From NCBI RefSeq assembly GCF_000379105.1, contig NZ_KB900609.1, positions 2,142,826 through 2,206,825 on the forward strand: a DNA stretch of 64,000 nt. The letters are read 5' to 3'. This DNA is from Methylobacterium sp. WSM2598. GTDB taxonomy: Bacteria > Pseudomonadota > Alphaproteobacteria > Rhizobiales > Beijerinckiaceae. Position numbers and translations under genes: made by a program. The first letter of the stretch is position 1. The number at the start of each line of letters is the position of its first letter. The notes beneath the pieces were generated by a model. That model made no database searches and was not told the DNA's origin. It saw only the letters and a program-made list of their open reading frames with translations. Below are positions 55,963-63,790 of this stretch, in pieces.

Positions 55963-56498
55963 GACGTCTCCCCGACAAGCTCGGCGCTGATACGACCGAG
56001 TCGAGCCGGCAAGCAATCGGCACGAAACACCGAGGGCTGCATCAATTTCAGGCGCCGCCCGGCCAGACGAAGGGCAGAGGGTTCCGCTGCCGGCGTCATT
56101 CAGCGAAAGTGGTCGCCGGCACCGCGTCAAGAATGGCGCGGAAACAACAACTCAAGCATAATTTCACGAGCTATTCTGCGAGGAGACTTGAAATCGATCG
56201 TCCGGTCTCGCGGTGTCGAGTTTGCAATGCCGATGTCTAGGAACTAACTCAATACGGCGGACGGCAGCCTTGCCCGACCCCCGCTCCCCCGGCAACGGAA
56301 TACCGTGTCACGCCGCCCGCGGTGCCCACGCTCTCCCTCGTGTCGGGGGAGGGCTCGGGTACCGCGACTGTCTCGCCTCATGATCTCCGGTTCGGGGCAG
56401 AGCCGCGTCGGACAGGCACGCCCGCATGCGACGGTTCTTCGCCCTCGCGAGCTCCGGCCGGGCGCGGGAGGCGGGCCGCGACGGGTGTCGGGCCGGGC
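55963..56498. other. Intergenic region, relatively AT-rich in part
   Basis: About 535 bases. The part at 56110-56270 is poorer in GC than its surroundings. No gene, RNA or clear promoter recognised. Confidence 0.4.
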
Positions 56499-56702
56499 TC
56501 AGCCGCCGCGTCTTCCGCGACGGGCCCGCACCGGGACGGGAACCGGCGCGGGCTGCGCCACGCCCCGCAGGGCCGCCGCGGCAGCCGCGAGGGCCGCACC
56601 CGCTGCGATGGCCGGGATGAGGGCGCCGGCCTCCACGAACCCGACCAGGATCAGCCCGATCAGGAGGGCCAGGCCGGCCTGCAGGGCAAGGGATCGGTTC
56701 AT
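56499..56702 (-). CDS. Small two-helix membrane protein (67 aa)
   Basis: ATG 56702 after TTGGAGGCG. Two hydrophobic helices (LQAGLALLIGLILVGFVEAG, PAIAAGAALAAAAAALRG) and a basic Pro/Arg tail. A GGAAC-N17-CGTT promoter lies 28 bases upstream, placing it in the EcfG general-stress regulon. Function unknown. Confidence 0.6.
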   Translation of the reverse strand: MNRSLALQAGLALLIGLILVGFVEAGALIPAIAAGAALAAAAAALRGVAQPAPVPVPVRARRGRRGG

Positions 56703-56729
56703 CGAGCGCCTCCAATGGTTCGCCTCGGC

Positions 56730-56755
56730 AACGTGCGGCACGAAACCGGGGTTCC
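56730..56755 (-). promoter_or_regulatory. EcfG-type promoter for the small membrane protein
   Basis: On the minus strand GGAAC (56755-56751), 17-base spacer, CGTT (56733-56730). Consensus for the alphaproteobacterial general-stress sigma factor EcfG. The start codon follows 28 bases later. Confidence 0.65.
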
Positions 56756-56803
56756 GCTTCCCCAAGATGGGGGCGGATTCGGCCCCTGTCGCTGCGACAA
56801 AGC

Positions 56804-56828
56804 GGAACCGGGAGACAGGCTTGACGTT
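56804..56828 (+). promoter_or_regulatory. EcfG-type promoter for the DUF1328 gene
   Basis: GGAAC (56804-56808), 16-base spacer, CGTT (56825-56828), 57 bases before the DUF1328 start. It stands back to back with the promoter at 56730-56755. Confidence 0.75.
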
Positions 56829-56884
56829 TGTAAGCTCAAGATCGGCCGCGGGCCGATGATCCGACCATACGAAAGGTTCGCGCC

Positions 56885-57061
56885 ATGCTGGGTTGGGCGG
56901 TTACTTTCCTGGTGGTGGCCCTGGTGGCCGCGCTGTTCGGGTTCGGCGGGATCGCCGGGACGGCGGTCGAGGCCGCCAAGATCATCTTCTTCGTCGCGGT
57001 GGTGCTGTTCGCGATCTCGGCCATCGTCGGCCTGCTGCGCGGACGCTCCTCCACGCTCTGA
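56885..57061 (+). CDS. DUF1328 small membrane protein (58 aa)
   Basis: Two hydrophobic helices: [40 protein letters not shown], ending LRGRSS. This is the DUF1328 (YtjA-type) pattern. Such proteins are frequently stress-induced; an EcfG-type promoter 57 bases upstream agrees. Ribosome site GAAAGG. Confidence 0.88.
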   Translation: MLGWAVTFLVVALVAALFGFGGIAGTAVEAAKIIFFVAVVLFAISAIVGLLRGRSSTL

Positions 57062-57150
57062 GCCTCGGCCGCCGAAGTCGTCATCGGTTCGGCAGCCAGC
57101 AACGTGCGGGACCAGACCTGAACAGGTCTTGCCCCGCAACTGCGCGGGCG

Positions 57151-57198
57151 CGGGCCCAAGGGGGCCCGGGCCCAAGGGGCCCCGGGCCCAAGGGGCCC
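57151..57198. repeat. Three 16-bp tandem repeats
   Basis: cgggcccaagggggcc, then twice cgggcccaaggggccc, in the gap between the DUF1328 gene and nepR. The unit itself is close to palindromic (gggccc), so the array can fold into hairpins and may end the DUF1328 transcript. Confidence 0.9.
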
Positions 57199-57315
57199 AA
57201 GGAGGCTTGCTCCGGGACGTCGTCGCAATATCAGCCCGACGATGGCGAGCCGGCCCCCGGCCCAGGATGGCCGGAGCCTCGTCGTGCGGGGGCGGACGAG
57301 CCGCGGCCGCGCGCC

Positions 57316-57534
57316 TCAGGAGTTCTTCGAGGTCTCGGCGGGCTGGTCGAGGCTGGCCAGCAGCTCGACGAAGCGCTCGGGAATCGGCTGCTGCACGAGC
57401 TCGTCGTACATGGCGCGAAGGTGGGAGCCGAGCCTGCCCTGAGTGAGTCGATCGAGCCCAGGCTGATCGGACCCGCCTGCGACCCCGTGGTCCGCCGGCG
57501 TCTGCGCGCCGCCCATCCCCTTGCCATCGATCAT
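57316..57534 (-). CDS. nepR: NepR family anti-sigma factor
   Basis: 72 residues from ATG 57534 (GAAGGGG before it). The core LGSHLRAMYDELVQQPIPER, FVELLASLDQ is the NepR signature. NepR holds EcfG in the cytoplasm until phosphorylated PhyR takes NepR away, releasing the general-stress sigma factor. Divergent from phyR across 189 bases that contain two EcfG-type promoters. No ecfG gene is in the window. Confidence 0.93.
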   Translation of the reverse strand: MIDGKGMGGAQTPADHGVAGGSDQPGLDRLTQGRLGSHLRAMYDELVQQPIPERFVELLASLDQPAETSKNS

Positions 57535-57618
57535 GCAAATCCCCTTCGCCCCGCCCCCGGGCAGACGGGCAGGGCGATACTGCGGCGCTTGTTGACCAAC
57601 ACGCGCTCTTGCGCCGAC

Positions 57619-57643
57619 AACGCGTCCGGGCCGGGGCGGTTCC
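57619..57643 (-). promoter_or_regulatory. EcfG-type promoter for nepR
   Basis: On the minus strand GGAAC (57643-57639), 16-base spacer, CGTT (57622-57619), leaving an 84-base leader to the nepR start. Implies feedback control of the anti-sigma factor by its own sigma factor. Confidence 0.8.
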
Positions 57644-57651
57644 ACGGAACC

Positions 57652-57676
57652 GGAACGATCGCGCGGGCGCGGCGTT
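57652..57676 (+). promoter_or_regulatory. EcfG-type promoter for phyR
   Basis: GGAAC (57652-57656), 16-base spacer, CGTT (57673-57676), 47 bases between it and the phyR start. Back to back with the nepR promoter, only eight bases apart. Confidence 0.82.
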
Positions 57677-57723
57677 GTGGATCAGGGTCTTCGCACGCGG
57701 ACACCACTCTCAAGGGGAACTGA

Positions 57724-58527
57724 ATGTCGACAGCACAACTCGTCGTGCAGCACCTGCCGTACCTGCGCCGCTACGCACGCGCGCTCACGGGCAGCCAGGT
57801 GGCCGGCGATGCCTACGTGGCCGCGACGCTCGAAACGCTCGTCAACGAGCCCGAAACACTGGGCCGCAGCGCGAACGTCAAGGCCGATCTGTTCAGGGTC
57901 TTCACGCGGATCTGGAACTCGTTGTCGGTGAACGGTCAGAGCGACCAGGTGCAGCACGACCTGCCCGCCGAGGTCCGGCTCGGCCAGATCACGCCCCTGC
58001 CGCGGCAAGCCTTCCTGCTCTCCTGCCTCGAAGGCTTCTCCGAGGAGGATGCCGCGACGATCCTGGGCGTCGACATCTCGGAGGTGCGCGACCTCGTCGA
58101 CGAGGCGGGCCGGGAACTGGCCGCCGACATGGCGACCGAGATCCTGATCATCGAGGACGAGCCGCTGATCGCCATGGACCTGGAGGCCCTCGTCGAGGGG
58201 CTCGGCCACAACGTCACGGGGGTCGCCCGCACGCGGTCGGAGGCGATCAAGCTCGCCGAGGGCCGCAGGCCCGGCCTCATCCTGGCGGACATCCAGCTGG
58301 CGGACGGCAGTTCCGGCCTCGACGCGGTCAACGACCTGCTCAAGACCTTCGAGGTGCCGGTGATCTTCATCACGGCCTATCCGGAGCGCTTCCTCACCGG
58401 CGAGCGGCCCGAGCCGGCCTTCCTGATCGCCAAGCCGTTCCAGCCCGCCAACGTCTCCGCGGTGATCAGCCAAGCCCTCTTCTTCCAGCAGAGCGCCCGC
58501 CGCCGCGAGGCCAAGGCAACGGCCTGA
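57724..58527 (+). CDS. phyR: General stress response regulator PhyR
   Basis: 267 residues. Residues ~1-125 imitate a sigma factor (HLPYLRRYARALTGSQVAGD, LPRQAFLLSCLEGFSEEDAA) and bind NepR; residues ~138-255 are a receiver domain with acid pair Glu144/Asp145, phospho-acceptor Asp189 (LILADIQLADGSSG), Thr217 and Lys237. Phosphorylation opens the sigma-like part to sequester NepR. Promoter of EcfG type upstream and a clean hairpin downstream. The best-studied member is from Methylobacterium extorquens. Confidence 0.97.
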   Translation: MSTAQLVVQHLPYLRRYARALTGSQVAGDAYVAATLETLVNEPETLGRSANVKADLFRVFTRIWNSLSVNGQSDQVQHDLPAEVRLGQITPLPRQAFLLSCLEGFSEEDAATILGVDISEVRDLVDEAGRELAADMATEILIIEDEPLIAMDLEALVEGLGHNVTGVARTRSEAIKLAEGRRPGLILADIQLADGSSGLDAVNDLLKTFEVPVIFITAYPERFLTGERPEPAFLIAKPFQPANVSAVISQALFFQQSARRREAKATA

Positions 58528-58557
58528 TCTCGCCCGGACCTCGCAGCGACACCTGCC

Positions 58558-58586
58558 AGGGCCGTCCCACCGGGGCGGCCCTTTGT
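58558..58586 (+). terminator. Terminator after phyR
   Basis: Stem agggccg / cggccct with an 11-base loop followed by ttgt, 31 bases past the phyR stop. A short T-tract, so an acceptable intrinsic terminator. Confidence 0.6.
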
Positions 58587-58980
58587 CATGAGATGGTCTT
58601 GGGATCATCAGGTGGCTTTGGGATCATCTCGGGCGCTGCGTCGCTCCGACATAAAGAAACGGGCCGGATAGGCTCCAGCCCGTTCTGAGTTTCCGGCCGA
58701 TGCACAAGGGGAATGCGGGGAGGACCAGGTGGCCGGGTTGCCTAATCAACGTCGCCCCGCCCGGCGGGGTTCCCGCGCCGGCGCGTTGATTTTCGGCGAG
58801 TGTTGCGGCGAGGCCGCATGCGCCGCCGGCGGGCGGCCTGCACATGGTCAACGAAGCGTGAAGGGCCTCACTCGGATCCGCCCCAAAAACTGTGCCGTTC
58901 GTGCACGGCCACACGGAACGACTGGGCCGGTCGCGACGTTATCGGATCGACGTGTCAAGCTTCGCTCCGAGGACCCGCGT
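58587..58980. other. Intergenic region downstream of phyR
   Basis: About 390 bases without a gene. A second hairpin (aacgggc / gcccgtt) lies near 58656-58682 and an EcfG-type promoter at 58915-58940. Confidence 0.5.
58915..58940 (+). promoter_or_regulatory. EcfG-type promoter
   Basis: GGAAC (58915-58919), 17-base spacer, CGTT (58937-58940), 40 bases before the start of the secreted-protein gene at 58981. Confidence 0.75.
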
Positions 58981-59484
58981 ATGCTTCGCGCTCACCTCTT
59001 CTTCAGCATCACCGCCCCGGCCGCGCTGCTTGCCCTGATCGCGCAGCCAGTGGTCGAACACTCGCTCGCGGCGATGGCCGGGCCGGCCAAGACCCCGGCT
59101 CAGCTTGTCAAGGGCGACCGGATCGCGCCACCGCGGCCGGCCGGCCTGCCGCAGAAGCCGGTGGCGGTCGAGATCACGGGGCTCGGGGCCGCGAAGGTCA
59201 CGCTGCGCAACGCGGCGGGCGACGTGGTCTTCGAGACCGATTCTTCCGCCAACACCACGCTGGTGGCCCGGGACACGGCACTGCCGCACGTCACCCTGCG
59301 CACCCGGGAGGGCGTGCCGGTGGTGCAGCGGGCACCCGGCCCGCCGGCGGGCGAGGTCGGCACGCGCCGCACCATGCCGGAGGGCTGCGAGGGCGCGATC
59401 AGCGGCCTCGCCGGCCACGAGGCCCGGCGGCTGCTGCCGAGCCGCTGCCTCGCCCAGGCGGCTCCGGCTCCGGCCGCGGGCTGA
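58981..59484 (+). CDS. Secreted hypothetical protein, probable stress-regulon member
   Basis: 167 residues. Hydrophobic N-terminus (LFFSITAPAALLALIAQPVV) acting as signal or anchor. The mature part has a beta-rich region (VAVEITGLGAAKVTLRNAAG, VVFETDSSANTTLVARD) and a C-terminal module with two Cys (PEGCEGAISGLAG, LLPSRCLAQ). An EcfG promoter is directly upstream. Function unknown. Confidence 0.7.
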   Translation: MLRAHLFFSITAPAALLALIAQPVVEHSLAAMAGPAKTPAQLVKGDRIAPPRPAGLPQKPVAVEITGLGAAKVTLRNAAGDVVFETDSSANTTLVARDTALPHVTLRTREGVPVVQRAPGPPAGEVGTRRTMPEGCEGAISGLAGHEARRLLPSRCLAQAAPAPAAG

Positions 59485-59521
59485 GCCGCGGCCCCGCACG
59501 CGCGTTCATGGAGAGAGAGAC

Positions 59522-59719
59522 ATGCTCGGCTACCGCGAAATCGACGACCCGGCTCCCCCGCCCGCGGCGGAGCGCGTCCGGCGCGAGCCCGCGACCCTGC
59601 CCGAGGGCGAGCGCCTGGAGCGGCTGCTGGCCGGGCTGGTGGTCACGCGCCCGTCCGACGACACGGTCTGTCCGGCCCTGCTCAAGCGCAACCTGGTGGT
59701 GACGCAACTCGCGGCCTGA
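59522..59719 (+). CDS. Small hypothetical protein (65 aa)
   Basis: MLGYREIDDPAPPPAAERV then a helix (LPEGERLERLLAGLVVTRPS) and a short strand (LLKRNLVVTQLAA). Ribosome site is only GAGAGAGAG. It follows the secreted-protein gene by 37 bases and may share its EcfG promoter. Function unknown. Confidence 0.5.
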   Translation: MLGYREIDDPAPPPAAERVRREPATLPEGERLERLLAGLVVTRPSDDTVCPALLKRNLVVTQLAA

Positions 59720-59861
59720 GGCCGCCCCCGGCGGGGCGAGGACGACACGGATACGGGCGCCGCGAGGTGCCCGTTTCGTTTGTCCGGCGAAGGTGAGGCG
59801 AGGCATGCCGACGCCGTGGCCCGGCAACCATGCCGGACCACGGCGAAGCGTCAGATGAGGT

Positions 59862-60056
59862 TCAATCCTCGCTCGAGCGGCCCGACCCGGAGGCCTGCCC
59901 ACCCTTGCGCCCCGCGGACGAGGCGAGTTCGCGATCCTGGGAGAACGAGCGCTTTTCGGCGGGAACGCTGCGGCCGCCCTTGCTGGCGATCTCGCGCTGC
60001 CGCTCCATGTCCATCGAAGCGAAGCCGCGCTTCGAGGTCGAATTGCCGGTTGCCAT
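59862..60056 (-). CDS. KGG-repeat stress-induced protein (64 aa)
   Basis: Hydrophilic, Gly/Ser/Lys-rich, with two KGG/GRKGG units: MERQREIASKGGRSVPAEKR, ELASSAGRKGGQASGSG. This is the KGG (GsiB/YciG-like) pattern of desiccation and general-stress proteins. Ribosome site AAGGAGG. A near-consensus EcfG promoter lies upstream. Confidence 0.85.
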   Translation of the reverse strand: MATGNSTSKRGFASMDMERQREIASKGGRSVPAEKRSFSQDRELASSAGRKGGQASGSGRSSED

Positions 60057-60089
60057 GAATGCCTCCTTGGCCGGTGTCCTCGTGCTCTC

Positions 60090-60114
60090 AACCTTCAGCG
60101 CAAATGATGGTTCC
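60090..60114 (-). promoter_or_regulatory. Near-consensus EcfG-type promoter for the KGG gene
   Basis: On the minus strand GGAAC (60114-60110), 16-base spacer, GGTT (60093-60090) in place of CGTT. One mismatch; 33 bases before the start codon. Confidence 0.55.
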
Positions 60115-60167
60115 TAATCCCCTTCGGCCCCGTCCCGGCCTGGGACGGCGGCGGGGGCGCCGGGGCC

Positions 60168-60192
60168 GGAACCGTGTCCCGGCGCTGACGTT
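60168..60192 (+). promoter_or_regulatory. EcfG-type promoter
   Basis: GGAAC (60168-60172), 16-base spacer, CGTT (60189-60192), 100 bases before the start of the small gene at 60293. Confidence 0.7.
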
Positions 60193-60292
60193 CGCCCCGG
60201 TGCCGGTCCGGGCCGGAATCCCGCCCGGACCGGCATGAGCGGGCGTCGCCGACGCGGTGGCCGCGCCTCCGGTCGAGCCAGGAGCCTCCCCG

Positions 60293-60496
60293 ATGACGAA
60301 TCCCAACATGGTCCAGCGCCGCGCCGCCACGCAGCCCGACACCGCCCCGGCCCCCAACTGCGACGCTGTGCCGCCCGTGCCCGCGCCCGAGGACAGCCCT
60401 ACGCCGACCACCGACCACGACCCGGAGGATTCGCCGCACGCCCAGGACCTCGTCGTCACGCGGCGGGCCGGCGGGCTGACGACCCGGAAGGAGTGA
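60293..60496 (+). CDS. Small hydrophilic protein (67 aa), probable stress-regulon member
   Basis: ATG 60293 after CCAGGAGCC. Pro-, Asp- and Thr-rich, no hydrophobic stretch (APAPNCDAVPPVPAPEDSPT, then RRAGGLTTRKE), predicted disordered. EcfG promoter upstream. Function unknown. Confidence 0.55.
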   Translation: MTNPNMVQRRAATQPDTAPAPNCDAVPPVPAPEDSPTPTTDHDPEDSPHAQDLVVTRRAGGLTTRKE

Positions 60497-60876
60497 GGCC
60501 GGCCCGGGGGGCGCGGGACCCGCGCCCCGCGCGGAGCGGGCGGCGGGCGGCCCCGGCGCCGGCCCGGCCGGCTCCCGCTCCGGCCGGTCGCCGCAACGTG
60601 CCGGGGCGGACGTCCCGCCGGGCGCCGGGAGCGGTCCATCACAGCCTCTAGCGACTCCCGCCGGGTTCCCGCCTAGACTGAGCCGGCGCGGGAGGTCACG
60701 CTCGGTCGTTCGGGCAGGGACGTCCGGCCGGGCCGGGACCTGCGGAACGGCGCGGGCCGGCGGCCCGGCGGCGTCCGCCCGCTCCGCCCCGAACCGTCGG
60801 CGATCCTGCCATGCGGGTGCCGGCGCGGGGCGGGCGCCACAGGGACGGGGTCGTCGCGCGGAGCGGGCAGGAGCGG
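60497..60876. other. Intergenic region before the ABC transporter gene
   Basis: About 380 very GC-rich bases with no recognisable gene. Its right end overlaps alternative starts of the ABC gene (60811 and 60877). Confidence 0.4.
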
Positions 60877-63705
60877 ATGGACGGGGCAGAAGCGCTCAGA
60901 CGCAACGGGGTCGCCGCGCCGGTGGCCGATCGGGCGACGCCGCGGGCCGCGCCCATGATCGGGACCGATCCGGAGGCGGCCGACGCGGCGGGCGGGCTCG
61001 ACCGCAGCCTGTTCCGCTACATCTGGCGCCACTCGAAGCGCGACCAGATCCTGATCTGCGCCGTCGTGCTGGCCTCGCTGCCGCTCTACTTCGCGTCCCT
61101 CGACCTGCCGCGGCGCATCGTCAACGAGGCGATCCAGGGCCACGCCTTCGAGAAGGGCAACGCGACCGCCCACTTCCTCGTCCTGCGCCTGCGCGTGCCG
61201 GACTGGTTCGGCGGCGAGAGGGCGCTCTTCGACGGGTTCGAGGTCGACCGCTTCGAACTCCTGTTCGGGCTCTCCTCCCTGTTCCTCCTCCTCGTCCTGA
61301 TCAACGGCGCCTTCAAGTACTGGATCAACGTGGCCAAGGGGGCGCTCGGCGAGCGCATGCTGCGGCGCCTGCGCTTCCAGCTGTTCTCGCTGATCCTGCG
61401 CTTCTCGCCCGAGTCGATCCGGCAGGCGAAGGCCTCCGAACTCGCCACGATCGTGCGCGACGAGGTCGAGCCGATCGGCGGCTTCATCGGCGACGCCTAC
61501 ATCCTGCCGGCCTTCCTGGGAACCCAGGCGGCCACCGCCATGGCCTTCATCCTGCTCCAGAACGTCTGGCTCGGACTGATGGCGGCCGCGGTCGTCGGCG
61601 TGCAATTCGTGGTCATCCCGCGCCTGCGGCGGGAACTCCTGCGCCTCGGGCGGCGGCGCCAGCTCGCCTCGCGCCGCCTCGCCGGGCGGGTCGGCGAGGT
61701 GGTGGACGGCATCGAGGCGGTCCACGCCAACGGGGCCGAGCCGTGGGAGCGCGCCGAGATCGGCCAGCGCCTCTTCGGCCTCTTCGACCTGCGCCTGCGC
61801 ATCTACCGGCGCAAGTTCATGGTCAAGTTCCTGAACAACCTGCTCGCGCAGATGACGCCGTTCCTGTTCTACTGCATCGGCGGCTACTTCGCGCTCAAGG
61901 GCCAGCTCAGCATCGGCCAGCTCGTGGCGGTGATCGCCGCCTATCGCGACCTGCCGCCGCCCCTCAAGGAACTGATCGACTGGGATCAGCAGCGGCTCGA
62001 CGTGCAGGTGAAGTACGAGCAGGTGGTGCAGCAATTCCTGCCGGACCGCCTGCTGCCGGCCGAGGTCCCGGGACGCGACACGCCCCTCATCGGCCCGCTC
62101 GAGGCCGACGACCTCTGGGTCAGGGAAGCGCAGGGCCCGCTCCTGGAAGGGGTCTCACTCTCCGTCACGCTGCCCCTGCGCCTGGGCATCGTCAGCGACG
62201 GCAGCCAGGCCGCGAGCGCCCTCGCGCGGGTCCTCGCCCACCGCCTCGCGCCGAGCCGCGGGCGGATCACGGTCGGCGGCCACGACCTCGGCGAATGGGG
62301 CTCGCTGGCGCTGGCGCGCCGCATCGCCTACGCCAGCGTCGAGCCCATCCTGTTTCCAGGGTCGCTGCGCGAGAACATCGTCTACGGGCTGCAGCGCCCG
62401 CCCGAGCAGGTGCCGCCGCCCGAGACCCTCGAGGACCGCCGCCGCCTCGCAGAGGCCCGGCGCACCGGCAACCCGCTGGCGAGCCTGTCGGGGGACTGGA
62501 TCGACTACGCGCAGGCGGGCGTGCCGGACGCGGCGGCCCTGGACGGGGTGATCCTGGGCTGGCTGCGCCGCATCGGCATGGGCGAGGAGGTCTACCGGTT
62601 CGGCCTCCTCGGGCAGGTCGATCCGGAGCGGCATCCGAACCTCGCCTCCCGCATGATCGAGGCGCGCGGCGCGCTGCGGGCCCGGCTCGCCGCGCAGGGC
62701 ATGGAGAACCTCGTCGAGCCCTTCGACCCGGAGCGCTACAACAGCCAGGCGACGGTGGGCGAGAACCTCCTGTTCGGCGTGCCGACCACCGCGAGCCTGA
62801 CCGGGCGGGCCATGGCGGAGCACCCGGTCGTGCGCACCGTGCTCGACGAGCGCGGGCTCGCCGAGGATTTCGTCACCATGGGCGAGCAGATTGCCCAGAC
62901 GATGCTGGAGATCTTCCAGGGCCTACCGATGGGCCACCCGCTCTTCGAGCAATTCTCCTTCCTGTCGGCGGACGAGCTGCCGGAATACGAGGCGATCCTG
63001 GCGCGCCGGACCGCCACCGAGGCCTCGGAGGCGCGCCACGGCTCGTCCTGGCTCGCGCGGGTCCGGCGTCGCTGGCTCGGGCTGGAGCGCTACGGCGGGG
63101 CGGACGCGACGCGGCTCATCGCCCTGCCGCTCGCCTATATCGAGCCGCGCCACCGCCTCGGCCTGCTCGACGACGCGCTGCGCGCCCGCTTGGTCGAGGC
63201 CCGCGCGGCACTGCGCGCGGCGCTCGCCGAGGCCGGCGAGGGCGGGGTCGAGTTCTACGAGCCGGACGCGGTCTGCGCGGCGGCCCCGCTGCGCGACAAC
63301 CTGCTGTTCGGGCGGATCAACCAGTCGGCCGCGGACGCCGCCGCCGCCGTGACCGCCGCCATCACCGCCACGGTCGAGGCCATGAACCTCGCGGACGCCG
63401 TCGCCCGCGTCGGCCTCGACCACCAGGTCGGCCCGGCCGGGCGCTTCCTCACCGGCGGCCAGCGGGCGGCGATCAGCCTCGTGCGCGGCCTCGTGCGCCG
63501 GCCCGACCTCCTCGTCCTCGACGGCGCGCTCGGCCCGATGGGCGAGAACCGGGCCCGGGCGGTGCTGACGCTGCTGGTCCAGCATTTCGGCCGCGAGGGC
63601 AGCCTCGTCGCCGTCCTGCCCAACGAGCGCTTCGCCTCGCATTTCGACGTGGTGCTGCGGGCCCGGGGCACCTCCGTCGCCGCGGATGCGCGAACTTCCG
63701 GTTGA
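60877..63705 (+). CDS. ABC exporter-like protein with expanded, degenerate nucleotide-binding domain
   Basis: 942 residues from ATG 60877; 60811 and 60955 are alternatives. Residues ~50-370 are an ABC type-1 membrane domain (six helices; PRRIVNEAIQGHAFE, NNLLAQMTPFLFYCIGGYF). The ATPase follows but is odd. The Walker A site reads IVSDGSQAASAL (~438-449) without the Lys. The signature is LTGGQRAAISL (~858). Walker B LLVLDG lacks the catalytic Glu (Gly883). About 410 residues separate Walker A and signature, against roughly 100 normally. Three segments resemble the same post-Q-loop block: PGSLRENIVYG (~494), QATVGENLLFG (~624), APLRDNLLFG (~803). Probably cannot hydrolyse ATP normally. Followed 85 bases later by a cyclic-nucleotide-binding gene. 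Confidence 0.8.
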   Translation: MDGAEALRRNGVAAPVADRATPRAAPMIGTDPEAADAAGGLDRSLFRYIWRHSKRDQILICAVVLASLPLYFASLDLPRRIVNEAIQGHAFEKGNATAHFLVLRLRVPDWFGGERALFDGFEVDRFELLFGLSSLFLLLVLINGAFKYWINVAKGALGERMLRRLRFQLFSLILRFSPESIRQAKASELATIVRDEVEPIGGFIGDAYILPAFLGTQAATAMAFILLQNVWLGLMAAAVVGVQFVVIPRLRRELLRLGRRRQLASRRLAGRVGEVVDGIEAVHANGAEPWERAEIGQRLFGLFDLRLRIYRRKFMVKFLNNLLAQMTPFLFYCIGGYFALKGQLSIGQLVAVIAAYRDLPPPLKELIDWDQQRLDVQVKYEQVVQQFLPDRLLPAEVPGRDTPLIGPLEADDLWVREAQGPLLEGVSLSVTLPLRLGIVSDGSQAASALARVLAHRLAPSRGRITVGGHDLGEWGSLALARRIAYASVEPILFPGSLRENIVYGLQRPPEQVPPPETLEDRRRLAEARRTGNPLASLSGDWIDYAQAGVPDAAALDGVILGWLRRIGMGEEVYRFGLLGQVDPERHPNLASRMIEARGALRARLAAQGMENLVEPFDPERYNSQATVGENLLFGVPTTASLTGRAMAEHPVVRTVLDERGLAEDFVTMGEQIAQTMLEIFQGLPMGHPLFEQFSFLSADELPEYEAILARRTATEASEARHGSSWLARVRRRWLGLERYGGADATRLIALPLAYIEPRHRLGLLDDALRARLVEARAALRAALAEAGEGGVEFYEPDAVCAAAPLRDNLLFGRINQSAADAAAAVTAAITATVEAMNLADAVARVGLDHQVGPAGRFLTGGQRAAISLVRGLVRRPDLLVLDGALGPMGENRARAVLTLLVQHFGREGSLVAVLPNERFASHFDVVLRARGTSVAADARTSG

Positions 63706-63790
63706 GGCCGGCCGCCCATCCGCCCCGGGGGGCTGGCGCCCGGACCCGCGCTGCGGCAAGGTCGGCGCGTCAGGGGCCGGGATGCGGGGC

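Noticed and set aside
58656-58682. Second terminator hairpin (aacgggc / gcccgtt) after phyR
   Set aside because: Loop of 13 bases and no T-run; phyR already has a better terminator at 58558.
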